Source: Limnohabitans sp. (GTDB taxonomy: Bacteria; Pseudomonadota; Gammaproteobacteria; Burkholderiales; Burkholderiaceae_C). Taken from it: a DNA stretch of 37,823 nucleotides. Each line of letters begins with the position of its first letter. The stretch's first letter is position 1. Below are positions 1 through 9,350 of this stretch, piece by piece. Location: assembly GCA_009693305.1 (NCBI GenBank), contig SHXN01000003.1, positions 1 through 37,823 on the forward strand. Direction: 5' to 3'. A program made the position numbers and the translations under genes. The notes under the pieces are model-generated. The model saw nothing but the letters and a program-made list of their open reading frames with translations, was not told where the DNA came from and made no database searches.

Positions 1-390
1 ATCTGAAGCGATGCGCAATTCTGATGCAGGCAAGTTGCGATACGTGCCGTTGCTCACAATGTGTTTGACCATACGCGCAATTTTTTCGGCTTCGTCACCC
101 GCGCACTCTAAGTTGGTTGTGATTTTTGAAATCGCCATCAACAAACGCAAGTCACGCGCCGTTGGTTGTCTTCTGGCAATGATGGTTGACAAGTCTTTGT
201 CGATTTCTACTTCTAACGAATTGATATTTTTTTCTTCTGCAATAACGTGATCTGCCTCATCGACATTAAATTGCGACAAAGCAAGCATGGCGTGTCGAAT
301 TTGAACCTCGACCATTCCACCCATTTGTAAAACACGCGACGAAACGCTGGTCAATTCCGAATCAAATTGTGTAGAGATATGTTTATCCAT
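1..390 (-). CDS. phoU: Phosphate-specific transport regulator PhoU (3' end outside window)
   Basis: PhoU is a cytoplasmic helical-bundle protein that links the Pst phosphate transporter to the PhoR/PhoB two-component system and represses the Pho regulon when phosphate is plentiful. The visible 130 residues begin MDKHISTQFDSEL. They contain the metal-binding-type PhoU repeat with VEIDKDLSTIIARRQPTARD at about residues 57-76 and the segment DLRLLMAISKITTNLECAGD after it. The start at 390 is preceded by AAGGAG at good spacing. The gene lies 17 bases after pstB, the usual last position of a pst operon. The carboxyl half lies outside the window. Confidence 0.95.
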   Translation of the reverse strand, partial: MDKHISTQFDSELTSVSSRVLQMGGMVEVQIRHAMLALSQFNVDEADHVIAEEKNINSLEVEIDKDLSTIIARRQPTARDLRLLMAISKITTNLECAGDEAEKIARMVKHIVSNGTYRNLPASELRIASD

Positions 391-407
391 GCTGGTGCTC
401 CTTGTGA

Positions 408-1187
408 TCAACCGAATCGGCCGGTGATGTAGTCTTCTGTTTCTTGACGCGCAGGTTTCATAAAAATTTGTTCGGTTTGAGCAAACTCTACCAACTCACC
501 CAAGTACATATAAGCGGTGTAATCGGATACACGCGCGGCTTGTTGCATGTTGTGCGTCACAATAGCAACGGTGTATTCGTTTTTAAGTTCATTGATCAAC
601 TCCTCTACTTTAGCTGTAGAGATAGGATCCAGCGCAGATGTGGGTTCATCCAACAAAATAACCGATGGTTTGACCGCAACCGTTCGCGCAATGCACAAAC
701 GCTGTTGTTGGCCGCCTGACAGCGACAAACCACTCTGACCCAATTTATCTTTGACTTCATTCCAAATAGCCGCCTTACTCAATGCCCATTCGACGCGATC
801 GTCCATGTCTAAGCGCGACAGGTTTTCGTACAAACGAATACCAAAAGCAATGTTTTCATAAATGGACATGGGGAAAGGCGTTGGTTTTTGAAACACCATA
901 CCCACTCGCGCTCTTAATAAATTCAAATCTTGGTCGGGCTCTAAAATATTTTTTCCATAAAAACTAATTTTACCTTCGGCACGCTGCCCTGGATACAAGC
1001 TGTACATGCGATTGAGTGTTCGCAGCAAAGTGGACTTGCCGCAACCCGATGGCCCAATGAAGGCTGTGACTTGATGCTCTGCAATATTGAGGTCAATGTT
1101 TTTAAGGCCTTTGAATGTGCCGTAATAAAAATTGAGATTGCGAATTTGAATCGCGTATTTTGGCGGAATGAACGTTGTAGTAGGCAT
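408..1187 (-). CDS. pstB: Phosphate ABC transporter ATP-binding protein PstB
   Basis: PstB is the ATPase subunit of the high-affinity PstSCAB phosphate importer and sits on the cytoplasmic face of PstC/PstA. With the start at 1187 the protein has 259 residues, the usual size. Walker A GPSGCGKS is at about 45-52, the ABC signature LSGGQQQRL at about 156-164, Walker B and D-loop [12 protein letters not shown] at about 176-187, and the switch His in IVTHNMQQ follows. The frame stays open to 1235, but a start there would overlap the end of pstA and add 16 residues not typical of the family. The 1187 ATG lies 16 bases after the pstA stop, so it is preferred, although its Shine-Dalgarno sequence is weak. 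Confidence 0.96.
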   Translation of the reverse strand: MPTTTFIPPKYAIQIRNLNFYYGTFKGLKNIDLNIAEHQVTAFIGPSGCGKSTLLRTLNRMYSLYPGQRAEGKISFYGKNILEPDQDLNLLRARVGMVFQKPTPFPMSIYENIAFGIRLYENLSRLDMDDRVEWALSKAAIWNEVKDKLGQSGLSLSGGQQQRLCIARTVAVKPSVILLDEPTSALDPISTAKVEELINELKNEYTVAIVTHNMQQAARVSDYTAYMYLGELVEFAQTEQIFMKPARQETEDYITGRFG

Positions 1188-1203
1188 GGTGTAGTGGAGT
1201 GAA

Positions 1204-2052
1204 TCAGCCTTGTACTTTTTCTCTGAAAAAGACACGAGCCATGATGTTAAGAATAAGAACGGTGAGCGTGATGAGCAATGCGCCGCCCCAGGCCAACCGA
1301 ATCCAGTTGTCGTAGGGGCTCATAGCAAACTGAAAAATCACCACGGGCAAATTAGCCATGGGTGCATTCATATTCCATGAGAAGAATTGGTTATTGAGCG
1401 CGGTAAACAACAACGGCGCTGTTTCACCACTGATACGCGCCAATGCCAACAACAATCCTGTGATCACACCGGCTTTTGCAGCTCGCAATGTGACCATGGT
1501 GGCCACTTTCCAACGTGGTGCGCCCAATGCAAATGCGGCCTCGCGCAAACTACCAGGCACCAAACGCAACATGTTTTCTGTGGTTCTCACAATCACAGGA
1601 ATCGCAATCAAGCCCAATGCCAATGAACCCGCCCATCCTGAAAAATGTTTGACTTGCGCCACCAAAATTGCATAAACAAATAATCCCAAAACAATGGAGG
1701 GTGCAGACAACATGATGTCGGTCACAAATCGGGTGACTTCAGACGTATAGCTTTCGTCCCCATACTCTGCCAGATAAACACCCGCCAAAATGCCAATCGG
1801 TGTGCCAATCACGGTAGTGACCAATACCATCATTAAACTGCCGACGATGGCGTTGGCCAGTCCACCGCCCTCTGAACCTGGCGCGGGCGTGGAATGAGTG
1901 AACATGGCCCAATCGAGCGATTGAATGCCGTTTTTGAATAGAACAAACAAAATCCAAACCAAGACAAACAAGCCCAAACACATGGCTAACATTGAGAGCG
2001 TAAGGCCTACTCGGTTGACAATTTTTCTGCGTTGATAGATTTGAAGGTCCAT
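1204..2052 (-). CDS. pstA: Phosphate ABC transporter permease PstA
   Basis: PstA is one of the two membrane permease subunits of the Pst importer. The 282-residue protein has a short basic amino terminus ([14 protein letters not shown]), a first membrane segment at about residues 15-40, and further hydrophobic segments typical of a six-helix BPD permease. The EAA-type cytoplasmic loop that docks onto PstB is visible in [15 protein letters not shown]. It starts 10 bases after the pstC stop and ends 16 bases before pstB, so it is co-transcribed and probably translationally coupled. No clear Shine-Dalgarno sequence precedes the ATG at 2052. Confidence 0.96.
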   Translation of the reverse strand: MDLQIYQRRKIVNRVGLTLSMLAMCLGLFVLVWILFVLFKNGIQSLDWAMFTHSTPAPGSEGGGLANAIVGSLMMVLVTTVIGTPIGILAGVYLAEYGDESYTSEVTRFVTDIMLSAPSIVLGLFVYAILVAQVKHFSGWAGSLALGLIAIPVIVRTTENMLRLVPGSLREAAFALGAPRWKVATMVTLRAAKAGVITGLLLALARISGETAPLLFTALNNQFFSWNMNAPMANLPVVIFQFAMSPYDNWIRLAWGGALLITLTVLILNIMARVFFREKVQG

Positions 2053-2062
2053 AGTGTGGCTT

Positions 2063-3049
2063 TTAAGTTTTCCTGCCTTGAGATTTTTCTGTTCGTCTGA
2101 TGATGATCTTGGCTACAGCTAAAACAACCAGAGTGATGACAAATAACAAAAAGCCCAAGGCGAATAAAGTAGACAAGTGAAAATCGTCAGCTTCGCCAAA
2201 TTCATTGGCTAAAGTCGATGCAATCGAAGTGCCGGGTGAAAACAAGGATGTACTCAAGCGTTGTGAATTACCAATAACAAATGTAACTGCCATGGTTTCA
2301 CCTAAAGCGCGCCCCATACCAAGCATGATGCCACCAATCACACCTTTTTGTGTGTAGGGCAACACGATGTGACGCACAACCTCCCACGTGGTGCAACCCA
2401 ATCCATACGCAGACTCGCGCAACACGGGGGGCACGATTTCAAACACATCGCGCATCACCGCTGCAATAAAAGGCAAAATCATGAAGGCCAACACAATGCC
2501 TGCGGCCAAAATACCAATACCGTTCATGGCGCCACCAAATAAGCTGCCGATGATGGGCATTTTCCCAAGCACGCTTTGCAACGCAGGCTGACCATAATCT
2601 GCAAACAAAGGTGCAAACACAAACAAACCAAACATGCCGTAAATAATAGACGGCACGGCAGCCAGTAGCTCAATCGCTGTACCCAATGGCCTGCGTAAAT
2701 ATGTGGGACATGTCTCGGTTAAAAAAAGTGCAATACCGAATGAAAGTGGCACAGCAATGATCAACGCAATAACGGCACTCACAACAGTGCCAAAAATAGC
2801 TATCGCAGCACCAAACTCTTGATTAACAATATCCCACTCAACACGCCATATAAAGGACAAACCAAACTTTTAGAATGCTGGCCATGCGTTGATGATGAGC
2901 GAAACAATAATGCCCATTAAGGCAAACAAAACCAGCAGAGAAAAAGTCAATGTGATTTTGTGAAAAAAGAAATCTTGCATACGCTGTTTTTCGACAAAAG
3001 CGAGCATGTTTTGGTTGGGCACATTACTGACAGTAACTGATGCGTCCAT
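2063..3049 (-). pseudogene. pstC: Phosphate permease pstC interrupted by an in-frame TAA at codon 60
   Basis: PstC is the second permease subunit of the Pst importer. From the ATG at 3049 (preceded by AAGGT at good spacing) the frame reads MDASVTVSN through one membrane helix to NAWPAF. It then meets TAA at 2870-2872 and resumes in the same frame as [20 protein letters not shown] to the natural end. No base is missing; ignoring the TAA gives a full-length protein of about 328 residues that matches the family throughout, with an EAA-loop-type [16 protein letters not shown]. The stop needs only one substitution, for example from AAA, CAA or GAA. A restart at the TTG at 2860 would give 265 residues lacking the first helix, and its ribosome binding site is poor. 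Alternatives are a sequencing error, a recent null mutation or suppression. Confidence 0.85.
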
Positions 3050-3072
3050 TGTGAGACCTTGTGACATTTGTC

Positions 3073-3087
3073 AATCACTCAGTGATT
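3073..3087 (-). repeat. Short hairpin between pstS and pstC
   Basis: AATCAC-TCA-GTGATT forms a perfect 6-bp stem in the 92-base gap between pstS and pstC. There is no T-run after it on the transcript strand, so it is not a standard terminator. In pst operons the binding-protein mRNA is usually more abundant than the permease mRNA, and a processing or stabilising hairpin here would fit. That role is inference only. Confidence 0.3.
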
Positions 3088-3141
3088 AAGGGATGAGTCA
3101 ATGCCATGACTTAATAAGTGATGATATTACATTATCCGCTC

Positions 3142-4161
3142 TTAATTTTTAATCTGTGACCACACGCGCTGGCGAATTTTATTGGTGAGCGCATCGGGGA
3201 GCGCCACATAATCGAGTTCTTCAGCCATCTTCTTGCCGTTCTTAAAGGCCCAGTCAAAAAACTTGATCACTTCTTTGGATGCAACCTTGTCTGAAGGGTC
3301 TTTGTACATCAGAATAAAAGATGCGGTGCTGATCGGCCAAGCCGTCGCACCTTTTTGATTGACGATGGACAATGCCATGCCTAGAACGCTGAACCAATCA
3401 GCGCCAGCGGCGGAGGCGGCAAAAGTCAAATCATCAGGATCTACATATTTGCCATCTTTGTTTTGCAAAGACAAATGAGGAATATTATTTTTCCTGGCGT
3501 AGGCATACTCGACATAACCCAAGGATCCTTTGATGCGTAAGACGTTGGCTGCAACGCCTTCATTGCCTTTACCGCCCACTGAAGAAGCGGCAGGCCATTT
3601 AACAGCAGCGCCCTTACCTACTTTTTCTGCCCAGGGCTTTCTCACTTCATTCAAATAATCGGTGAAATTAAAAGTGGTGCCGGAGCCATCTGCGCGATGC
3701 ACCACCGCGATGGCTTGATCAGGTAGTTTTTTGCCAGGATTGAGCGCGGCAATTTTGGCGTCATTCCAATTGCTAATCATACCCATGAACATGTCGGCCA
3801 ATACGGCGCCTGTGACGCGCAATTCACCAGGCTTGAAGCCTTCTAAATTAATAACAGGCACAGTACCGCCGATGATGGCAGGAAACGGAACCAACCCTTC
3901 TTTGTCTAACTCTTCACCGCTCAAAGGCGCATCACTGGCACCAAATGTGACGGTCTTGGCTTTGATTTGGCGAATACCGCCAGACGATCCAATGGATTGG
4001 TAATTAAGACTCACATCGCTGACCTTTTTGTAGGCTTCTGCCCACTTGGCATACATGGGGTGAGGAAAGGTGGCACCCGCTCCTGTGATATCAGCCGCCC
4101 AAGCAACCGCAGTGAGCGCCGTGATTCCAAGCGCGACCAGCATCGATTTCATTTTTAACAT
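3142..4161 (-). CDS. pstS: Periplasmic phosphate-binding protein PstS
   Basis: PstS captures inorganic phosphate in the periplasm and delivers it to PstC/PstA. The 339-residue precursor has a Sec signal peptide (MLKMKSMLVALGITALTAVAWA) with cleavage expected after AWA at about residue 22. The mature protein opens with ADITGAGATFPHP, the family hallmark. Phosphate-contacting motifs are visible in SIGSSGGIRQI and HRADGSGTTFNFTDYL. GGAG lies 6 bases before the ATG at 4161. It is the first gene of the pst operon, and a Pho-box-like site with correctly spaced -10 element lies about 80 bases upstream, indicating phosphate-starvation control. Confidence 0.97.
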   Translation of the reverse strand: MLKMKSMLVALGITALTAVAWAADITGAGATFPHPMYAKWAEAYKKVSDVSLNYQSIGSSGGIRQIKAKTVTFGASDAPLSGEELDKEGLVPFPAIIGGTVPVINLEGFKPGELRVTGAVLADMFMGMISNWNDAKIAALNPGKKLPDQAIAVVHRADGSGTTFNFTDYLNEVRKPWAEKVGKGAAVKWPAASSVGGKGNEGVAANVLRIKGSLGYVEYAYARKNNIPHLSLQNKDGKYVDPDDLTFAASAAGADWFSVLGMALSIVNQKGATAWPISTASFILMYKDPSDKVASKEVIKFFDWAFKNGKKMAEELDYVALPDALTNKIRQRVWSQIKN

Positions 4162-4222
4162 GTGAACTCCAAAGTAAAGGACTACGGTGTCTTGTCAACA
4201 ATCTTGATCAAGAACTGACTTG

Positions 4223-4256
4223 AAGATAACCTTCAAATATGACAAAACCGTGTCAA
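4223..4256 (-). promoter_or_regulatory. Candidate Pho box and -10 element for the pst operon
   Basis: On the minus strand TTGACAC-GGTT-TTGTCAT (4256 to 4239) has the 7-4-7 layout of the PhoB Pho box (two CTGTCAT-type direct repeats with a 4-base spacer) and matches about 10 of the 14 repeat bases. Ten bases further on, TATCTT (4228-4223) can serve as the -10, which is the spacing found at PhoB-activated promoters where the Pho box replaces the -35. The site lies about 78 bases before pstS. The match is imperfect in the upstream half. Confidence 0.5.
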
Positions 4257-4293
4257 ACTTATTTAGATTGCTCTATTAATAATTAATTGGTAT

Positions 4294-5634
4294 TTATTTT
4301 TGAGATAAATCGATCGATTGAGCGATCATTTGCGCACAACTTTGTGACAACTTGGCATCTTGGGCCTCCACCATCACGCGTAGCAGCGGTTCGGTGCCAC
4401 TGGGTCGTATCAAAATTCTGCCCGTTTCGCCTAGTTGCTCGAGCGCTTTTTCTTGTGCTTGAGCCAGCGTAGCAGATGACTTCCAATCTTGGCCCGCTTG
4501 CAAACGAACATTGATGAGTGTTTGCGGATACAAAGAAATGCCTTGCAACAACTGACTCGGCGTTTGCTGTGCGTGCACACAGGCCTCTAAAACCAAAAGC
4601 GAACTCACCAAACCGTCGCCTGTCGAATGCTTATCCAAAGCCAGCAAATGTCCCGAGCCCTCACCACCCAAGATCCATTTGTTTTTTTCTAACTCTTCCA
4701 ATACATAACGGTCGCCCACTTTGGCTCTGACAAACTCAACACCCAATGCACGTATCGCTTTTTCAATCGCCAAATTGGTCATCAAGGTGCCCACCACGCC
4801 TTTGATTTTTTCACCACGCTTGATGCGGTCTTGCAACATCAAATAAAGCAACTCGTCGCCATTAAACAATCGACCATTGGCATCGACCAGTTGCAAACGA
4901 TCGGCATCACCATCAAGTGCAATACCCCAATCGGCTTTGTGCTCTTGCACCGCTGCAAGCAAAGCTTGTGGATGCGTTGCTCCCACATGGTCATTGATAT
5001 TCAAACCATTGGGCGCACATCCAATTGAATAAACCTGCGCACCCAATTCATGAAAAACTTTGGGGGCGATTTGGTAAGCGGCTCCGTGAGCGGCATCGAC
5101 CACAATTTTGAGACCATCTAAATTTAAATCGCTTGTAAATGCATTTTTACAAAACTTGATATAGCGACCTGCAGCATCATCCAGTCGTTTGGTTTTTCCT
5201 AAATCGGCCGATTGCGCCCAGCGAGGTACTAATTGCAATTGTTGTTCAACTTCAATTTCCCAAGCATCGTCCAACTTACTGCCTTGAGAATTAAAAAATT
5301 TGATGCCATTGTCTTGAAAAGCATTGTGACTGGCGCTGATGACGACGCCTAAGGTGGCGCGTTGTGCACGTGTGAGATAAGCCACAGCTGGTGTTGGGAT
5401 AGGCCCGAGTAACAACACATCCACACCCGCCGAATTGAATCCAGCCTCTAAGGCCGATTCCAACATGTAGCCCGATATACGCGTGTCTTTGCCAATCAAT
5501 ACAGTAGGGCGTTTGTGGTGACGCTTGAGCACTTGGCCTACTGCATGCGCCAAGCGCAACATGAAGTCGGGCGTGATGGGTAAATGCCCAACCGTGCCAC
5601 GAATGCCGTCTGTTCCAAAGTATTGTCTGGTCAT
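4294..5634 (-). CDS. glmM: Phosphoglucosamine mutase GlmM
   Basis: GlmM converts glucosamine-6-phosphate to glucosamine-1-phosphate, feeding UDP-GlcNAc synthesis for peptidoglycan and lipid A. The 446-residue protein shows all alpha-D-phosphohexomutase signatures: the amino-terminal FGTDGIRG, the phosphoserine loop [12 protein letters not shown] with the catalytic Ser at about 102, the metal-binding DGDADR at about 241-246, the sugar loop GEGSGH, and the phosphate-binding RPSGTEP near the carboxyl end. It follows folP by 30 bases in the rlmE-ftsH-folP-glmM order that is common in proteobacteria. No strong Shine-Dalgarno sequence is seen before the ATG at 5634. Confidence 0.97.
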   Translation of the reverse strand: MTRQYFGTDGIRGTVGHLPITPDFMLRLAHAVGQVLKRHHKRPTVLIGKDTRISGYMLESALEAGFNSAGVDVLLLGPIPTPAVAYLTRAQRATLGVVISASHNAFQDNGIKFFNSQGSKLDDAWEIEVEQQLQLVPRWAQSADLGKTKRLDDAAGRYIKFCKNAFTSDLNLDGLKIVVDAAHGAAYQIAPKVFHELGAQVYSIGCAPNGLNINDHVGATHPQALLAAVQEHKADWGIALDGDADRLQLVDANGRLFNGDELLYLMLQDRIKRGEKIKGVVGTLMTNLAIEKAIRALGVEFVRAKVGDRYVLEELEKNKWILGGEGSGHLLALDKHSTGDGLVSSLLVLEACVHAQQTPSQLLQGISLYPQTLINVRLQAGQDWKSSATLAQAQEKALEQLGETGRILIRPSGTEPLLRVMVEAQDAKLSQSCAQMIAQSIDLSQK

Positions 5635-5664
5635 GAAATGATGGGGTATAAAAGTTGTATTGTC

Positions 5665-6540
5665 TCAAATTTGCAAGGCAGCTGCGCGCACACGCAAGGC
5701 TTGCACCGTTGCGGCCACATCATGCACCCGCACCACATGGGCGCCTCGCTCAACGGCCAAAAGCATAGCCGAAACACTGGGCACAAGCCTTTGATCGACC
5801 GATGTCTGCGTCACTTCACCTAAAAATGATTTGCGCGACCATCCCACCAAGAGTGGATAACCCAATTGAAGCAATTGATCTTGGTGTTGTAAGAGTGAAA
5901 AATTTTGCGCCACTGTTTTTCCAAATCCAATACCGGGATCAATCAATATGCGATGCGGATCGATGCCATGCGACAAGGCCGTTTGTATTTGTTCATTTAA
6001 AAATTGCCCAACTGTACGCACCGCATATCCTTGCAATGGATTGCGTTGCATGGTTTGTGGATTGCCATGCATGTGCATGATGCAAATACCGCAGTTCGAA
6101 TGATTGGCAACCGCTTGGATGGCACCTGTTTGTCTAAAGCCCCAAATGTCATTGATGATGTCCACACCCATATCCAGTGCGCGTTGCATATTGATAGGGT
6201 GATAGGTGTCCACAGAAATAGGATGCTGCATGGCAATGAGTTGTTGGAGCACGGGCTCTATGCGAGACCATTCTTCATCGGCATGCAATGCGGATGCACC
6301 TGGTCTTGAAGACTCGCCTCCAATATCTAATAGATCTGCGCCCTCATTGATTAATTGATGTGCATGCTTCAGTGCGTCATCGACGTGATGAAAAGTACCA
6401 CCATCAGAAAAAGAATCGGGCGTGACATTCACAATGCCCATGACCAAGGGTTGCTTGAGCGAGAGTTGAAAGCGCGCAGTCTGCCAAAAAGGCAAATGGG
6501 GCCGAAGCCCCATGTTGATTTGATCGAAACTGACCGACAT
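5665..6540 (-). CDS. folP: Dihydropteroate synthase FolP
   Basis: FolP condenses p-aminobenzoate with hydroxymethyldihydropterin pyrophosphate in folate synthesis and is the sulfonamide target. The 291-residue TIM-barrel protein has both family signatures: GIVNVTPDSFSDGG at about residues 35-48 and GADLLDIGGESSRPGA at about 68-83. Later barrel motifs ISVDTYH, DIINDIWG, and DPGIGFGKT are also present. The ATG at 6540 shares one base with the ftsH TGA (TGATG), so translation is coupled to ftsH. The first 20 or so residues are a non-conserved extension. Confidence 0.96.
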   Translation of the reverse strand: MSVSFDQINMGLRPHLPFWQTARFQLSLKQPLVMGIVNVTPDSFSDGGTFHHVDDALKHAHQLINEGADLLDIGGESSRPGASALHADEEWSRIEPVLQQLIAMQHPISVDTYHPINMQRALDMGVDIINDIWGFRQTGAIQAVANHSNCGICIMHMHGNPQTMQRNPLQGYAVRTVGQFLNEQIQTALSHGIDPHRILIDPGIGFGKTVAQNFSLLQHQDQLLQLGYPLLVGWSRKSFLGEVTQTSVDQRLVPSVSAMLLAVERGAHVVRVHDVAATVQALRVRAAALQI

Positions 6541-8450
6541 CAGGCCACGTTAGGAGATGGCTGCGTAGGTACGGTTGTATCCCCACCACCATCACCTGAT
6601 GAAGGTGAGCGTGGTGTACAATCTTTAGGAGGACGTGGTGGTCTACCGGCCATGATGTCATCGAGTTGATCGGTGTCAATGGTTTCCCACTCAAGAAGTG
6701 CATTGGCCATGGCGTGCATCTTGTCTGAATTTTCCTCAATCAGTTTGCGCGCCAAGTCGTATTGACGATCAATGATTTGACGAATTTCGTTATCCACTTT
6801 TTGCATGGTGGACTCGCTCATGTGCGTTGTTTTGGTAACCGATCGACCCAAAAACACTTCGCCTTCGTTTTCAGAATAAACCATAGGGCCAAGGGCTTGA
6901 GTCATACCATAGCGCATCACCATGTCGCGTGCAATTTGTGTGGCACGCTCAAAATCATTGGATGCACCCGTGGTCATTTGCTTCATGAACACTTCTTCAG
7001 CGATACGACCACCAAACAACATGCTGATTTGATTGAGCATGTATTCACTGTCATAGCTGTAGCGATCTTTTTCGGGCAAACTCATGGTGACGCCCAACGT
7101 ACGACCACGCGGAATAATGGTGACTTTGTGAATGGGATCGCACTTGGGCAAGAGTTTGCCAATGAGCGCATGACCCGATTCGTGATAAGCGGTGTTGCGC
7201 TTTTCTTCTTCGGGCATGACCATGCTTTTACGCTCAGGGCCCATCAAAATTTTGTCTTTGGCTTTTTCAAAGTCTTGCATCTCCACCACTCGCGCATTGC
7301 GTCGTGCAGCCATCAATGCGGCCTCGTTAGTGAGGTTGGCTAAATCAGCGCCACTCATGCCCGGTGTGCCGCGTGCAATCACTGAAGGTGCCACATCTTG
7401 CCCCACAGGAATTTTTCGCATGTGCACATTGAGAATTTGTTCACGTCCACGAATATCAGGCAATGTGACATACACCTGTCGATCAAAGCGTCCAGGTCTG
7501 AGTAAAGCTGAATCCAAAATATCGGGGCGATTGGTAGCAGCCACAACGATCACACCGAGATTGGTTTCAAAACCATCCATCTCAACGAGCATTTGATTGA
7601 GTGTTTGTTCACGCTCATCGTTGCCACCACCCAAGCCTGCGCCACGCTGACGCCCCACGGCATCGATCTCATCGATGAAGATGATACATGGCGCATTCTT
7701 TTTGGCATTTTCAAACATGTCACGCACACGCGCAGCACCCACACCCACAAACATTTCTACAAAGTCAGAACCAGAAATACTAAAAAAAGGAACCTTGGCT
7801 TCGCCAGAGATACCTTTGGCTAACAATGTTTTACCCGTACCAGGAGGGCCAACTAACAGCAGGCCACGTGGAATACGTCCACCGAGTTTTTGAAATTTTT
7901 GTGGGTCTTTAAGAAAATCGACCACCTCTGTGACTTCTTCTTTGGCTTCGTCGCAACCCGCAACGTCTGCAAATGTGACTTGATTGGTGCTTTCATCGAG
8001 CATGCGCGCTTTGCTTTTTCCAAAACTAAATGCGCCACCTTTGCCGCCGCCTTGCATTTGCCTCATGAAATAAACCCATACACCAATGAGCAACAACATA
8101 GGGCCCCAACTGACGAGAAGCGTCATCAGCAAAGAACCTTCTTCACGTGGCTTAACGTCAAACTTCACGTTGTTGGCGATCAAGTCACCCACCAAGCCGC
8201 GATCTAAATAAGTGGCGTTGGTACGAATTTTTCTTTCGTCATTGGTGACGGCGATGATTTCTGTGCCGCCTTGTCCCTCTTGGATGGTTGCAGTTTTGAT
8301 GCGTTTGCTTCGCACCTCATCTAAGAAATCAGAATACGCCATGTATCCCGAGCTTGCACCGCTGCGAGTATCGAATTGTTTGAAAACTGTAAACAGTACT
8401 AAGGCGATGACAAGCCAAACAGCAAGTTTAGAGAACCATTGATTGTTCAA
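6540..8450 (-). CDS. ftsH: ATP-dependent zinc metalloprotease FtsH (TTG start)
   Basis: FtsH is the essential inner-membrane AAA+ protease that degrades misfolded membrane proteins and regulators such as LpxC and sigma-32. I place the start at TTG 8450, giving 636 residues starting [17 protein letters not shown], because GGAG lies 7 bases upstream and Burkholderiales FtsH proteins start this way. A GTG at 8504 would add 18 non-conserved residues. Two membrane helices lie at about 10-24 and 108-129. Walker A GPPGTGKT is at 201-208, Walker B IIFIDE at 256-261, the second region of homology around ATNRPD and RPGRFDR at 305-324, and zinc motif HESGH at 423-427. The tail is rich in Pro, Gly and Ser. 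Coupled to folP by a one-base overlap. Confidence 0.96.
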   Translation of the reverse strand: MNNQWFSKLAVWLVIALVLFTVFKQFDTRSGASSGYMAYSDFLDEVRSKRIKTATIQEGQGGTEIIAVTNDERKIRTNATYLDRGLVGDLIANNVKFDVKPREEGSLLMTLLVSWGPMLLLIGVWVYFMRQMQGGGKGGAFSFGKSKARMLDESTNQVTFADVAGCDEAKEEVTEVVDFLKDPQKFQKLGGRIPRGLLLVGPPGTGKTLLAKGISGEAKVPFFSISGSDFVEMFVGVGAARVRDMFENAKKNAPCIIFIDEIDAVGRQRGAGLGGGNDEREQTLNQMLVEMDGFETNLGVIVVAATNRPDILDSALLRPGRFDRQVYVTLPDIRGREQILNVHMRKIPVGQDVAPSVIARGTPGMSGADLANLTNEAALMAARRNARVVEMQDFEKAKDKILMGPERKSMVMPEEEKRNTAYHESGHALIGKLLPKCDPIHKVTIIPRGRTLGVTMSLPEKDRYSYDSEYMLNQISMLFGGRIAEEVFMKQMTTGASNDFERATQIARDMVMRYGMTQALGPMVYSENEGEVFLGRSVTKTTHMSESTMQKVDNEIRQIIDRQYDLARKLIEENSDKMHAMANALLEWETIDTDQLDDIMAGRPPRPPKDCTPRSPSSGDGGGDTTVPTQPSPNVA

Positions 8451-8469
8451 AATAGACTCCAGAATTAAC

Positions 8470-8487
8470 AGCCCTTGAGACAGGGCT
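8470..8487 (-). promoter_or_regulatory. Hairpin in the ftsH 5' leader
   Basis: AGCCCT-TGAGAC-AGGGCT makes a perfect 6-bp stem with a 6-base loop about 10 bases before the Shine-Dalgarno GGAG of ftsH. No T-run follows, so it is not a terminator. It could limit access to the TTG start or be an mRNA processing site. The role is inferred from position alone. The rest of the 193-base gap between rlmE and ftsH contains a TATAAT-like element at 8610-8615 (minus strand) without a convincing -35. Confidence 0.35.
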
Positions 8488-8643
8488 AGAAGGGCATTTG
8501 CCACCTATTTTAGGCTTTTCAAGATGTAAATCCACAAAAGCGATACATTTCAGCCACTTATAAAAAAAGGGTATTGTTTTTTGAGGGGCGATGTGGAAAT
8601 TCATCCGCCATTATATAATTCTTTTGTATTCAAAAAAATAGAT

Positions 8644-9315
8644 TTACTTGCTTTTTATAGGCGATTTAAGTCCAACACCAACCAAAAAGGTTTCAGAAGA
8701 TTTATCACGACTGGCCTTGGGTTTAAAAGGTTTAACAACCTTAAACGTTTCCTTAAATAGTTTGGCTAGTTGGCTGTAACCACTGCCGTGAAAGACCTTG
8801 GTGATCAACGCGCCTTGTGGGTGTAAATGTTGAATAGAAAATTCAATGGCCAACTCCACGAGGTGTGCAATGCGTGCCGCGTCAGCTGATTCAATACCCG
8901 ATAAATTGGGAGCCATATCCGAGACCACCACATTGACGGTTCGTCCATCCAAGACCTTCAACAATTGTTGATTCATTTCGTCTTCTCGAAAATCGCCTTG
9001 CAAAAAAATGACGCCTTCAACGGGTTCCATAGGCAATAAATCGACTGCAATGATGACCCCATTGAGATCGCCAATTGCCGCGCCCGGGGTTGAGAGCTTT
9101 CGACGAACATATTGACTCCAAGCCCCCGGTGCTGATCCCAAATCGACGATGACATGCCCGGGCTTGATCAGCCCCATGGTTTCATCAATTTCTTTGAGCT
9201 TGTATGCTGCGCGCGCGCGGTAACCGTCTTTTTTTGCTAATTTGACATAGGGGTCATTGACATGGTCATTGAGCCATGATTTATTGACTTTTTTGCTTTG
9301 TGTTTTAACTTTCAA
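8644..9315 (-). CDS. rlmE: 23S rRNA (uridine-2552 2'-O)-methyltransferase RlmE (TTG start)
   Basis: RlmE (FtsJ/RrmJ) methylates the ribose of U2552 in the 23S A-loop late in 50S assembly, using S-adenosylmethionine. The 223-residue protein has the SAM-binding motif [12 protein letters not shown] at about 57-68 and the K-D-K-E catalytic tetrad at K39, D133 (VVSDMAPN), K173 (ITKVFHGSG) and E208 (SSETFLVG). The frame begins at TTG 9315, which is preceded by AGAGGA at 7 bases, and no ATG precedes the conserved region. The order rlmE then ftsH with yhbY divergent is conserved across proteobacteria. Confidence 0.95.
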   Translation of the reverse strand: MKVKTQSKKVNKSWLNDHVNDPYVKLAKKDGYRARAAYKLKEIDETMGLIKPGHVIVDLGSAPGAWSQYVRRKLSTPGAAIGDLNGVIIAVDLLPMEPVEGVIFLQGDFREDEMNQQLLKVLDGRTVNVVVSDMAPNLSGIESADAARIAHLVELAIEFSIQHLHPQGALITKVFHGSGYSQLAKLFKETFKVVKPFKPKASRDKSSETFLVGVGLKSPIKSK

Positions 9316-9350
9316 CTGTTTTCCTCTAGGGAGCAGGGATAATAGCGCCT

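Noticed and set aside
2063-3067. Two separate genes in place of pstC
   Set aside because: The two pieces are in the same frame, separated by one TAA codon, and together match a single full-length PstC.
6762-7343. 193-codon open frame on the plus strand
   Set aside because: It lies wholly inside ftsH on the opposite strand, has no family resemblance and is rich in His and Phe as expected for an antisense shadow.
9316-9350. GATAAT near 9334 as the yhbY -10
   Set aside because: The transcript would start about 5 bases before the ATG and no acceptable -35 lies at 16-18 bases.
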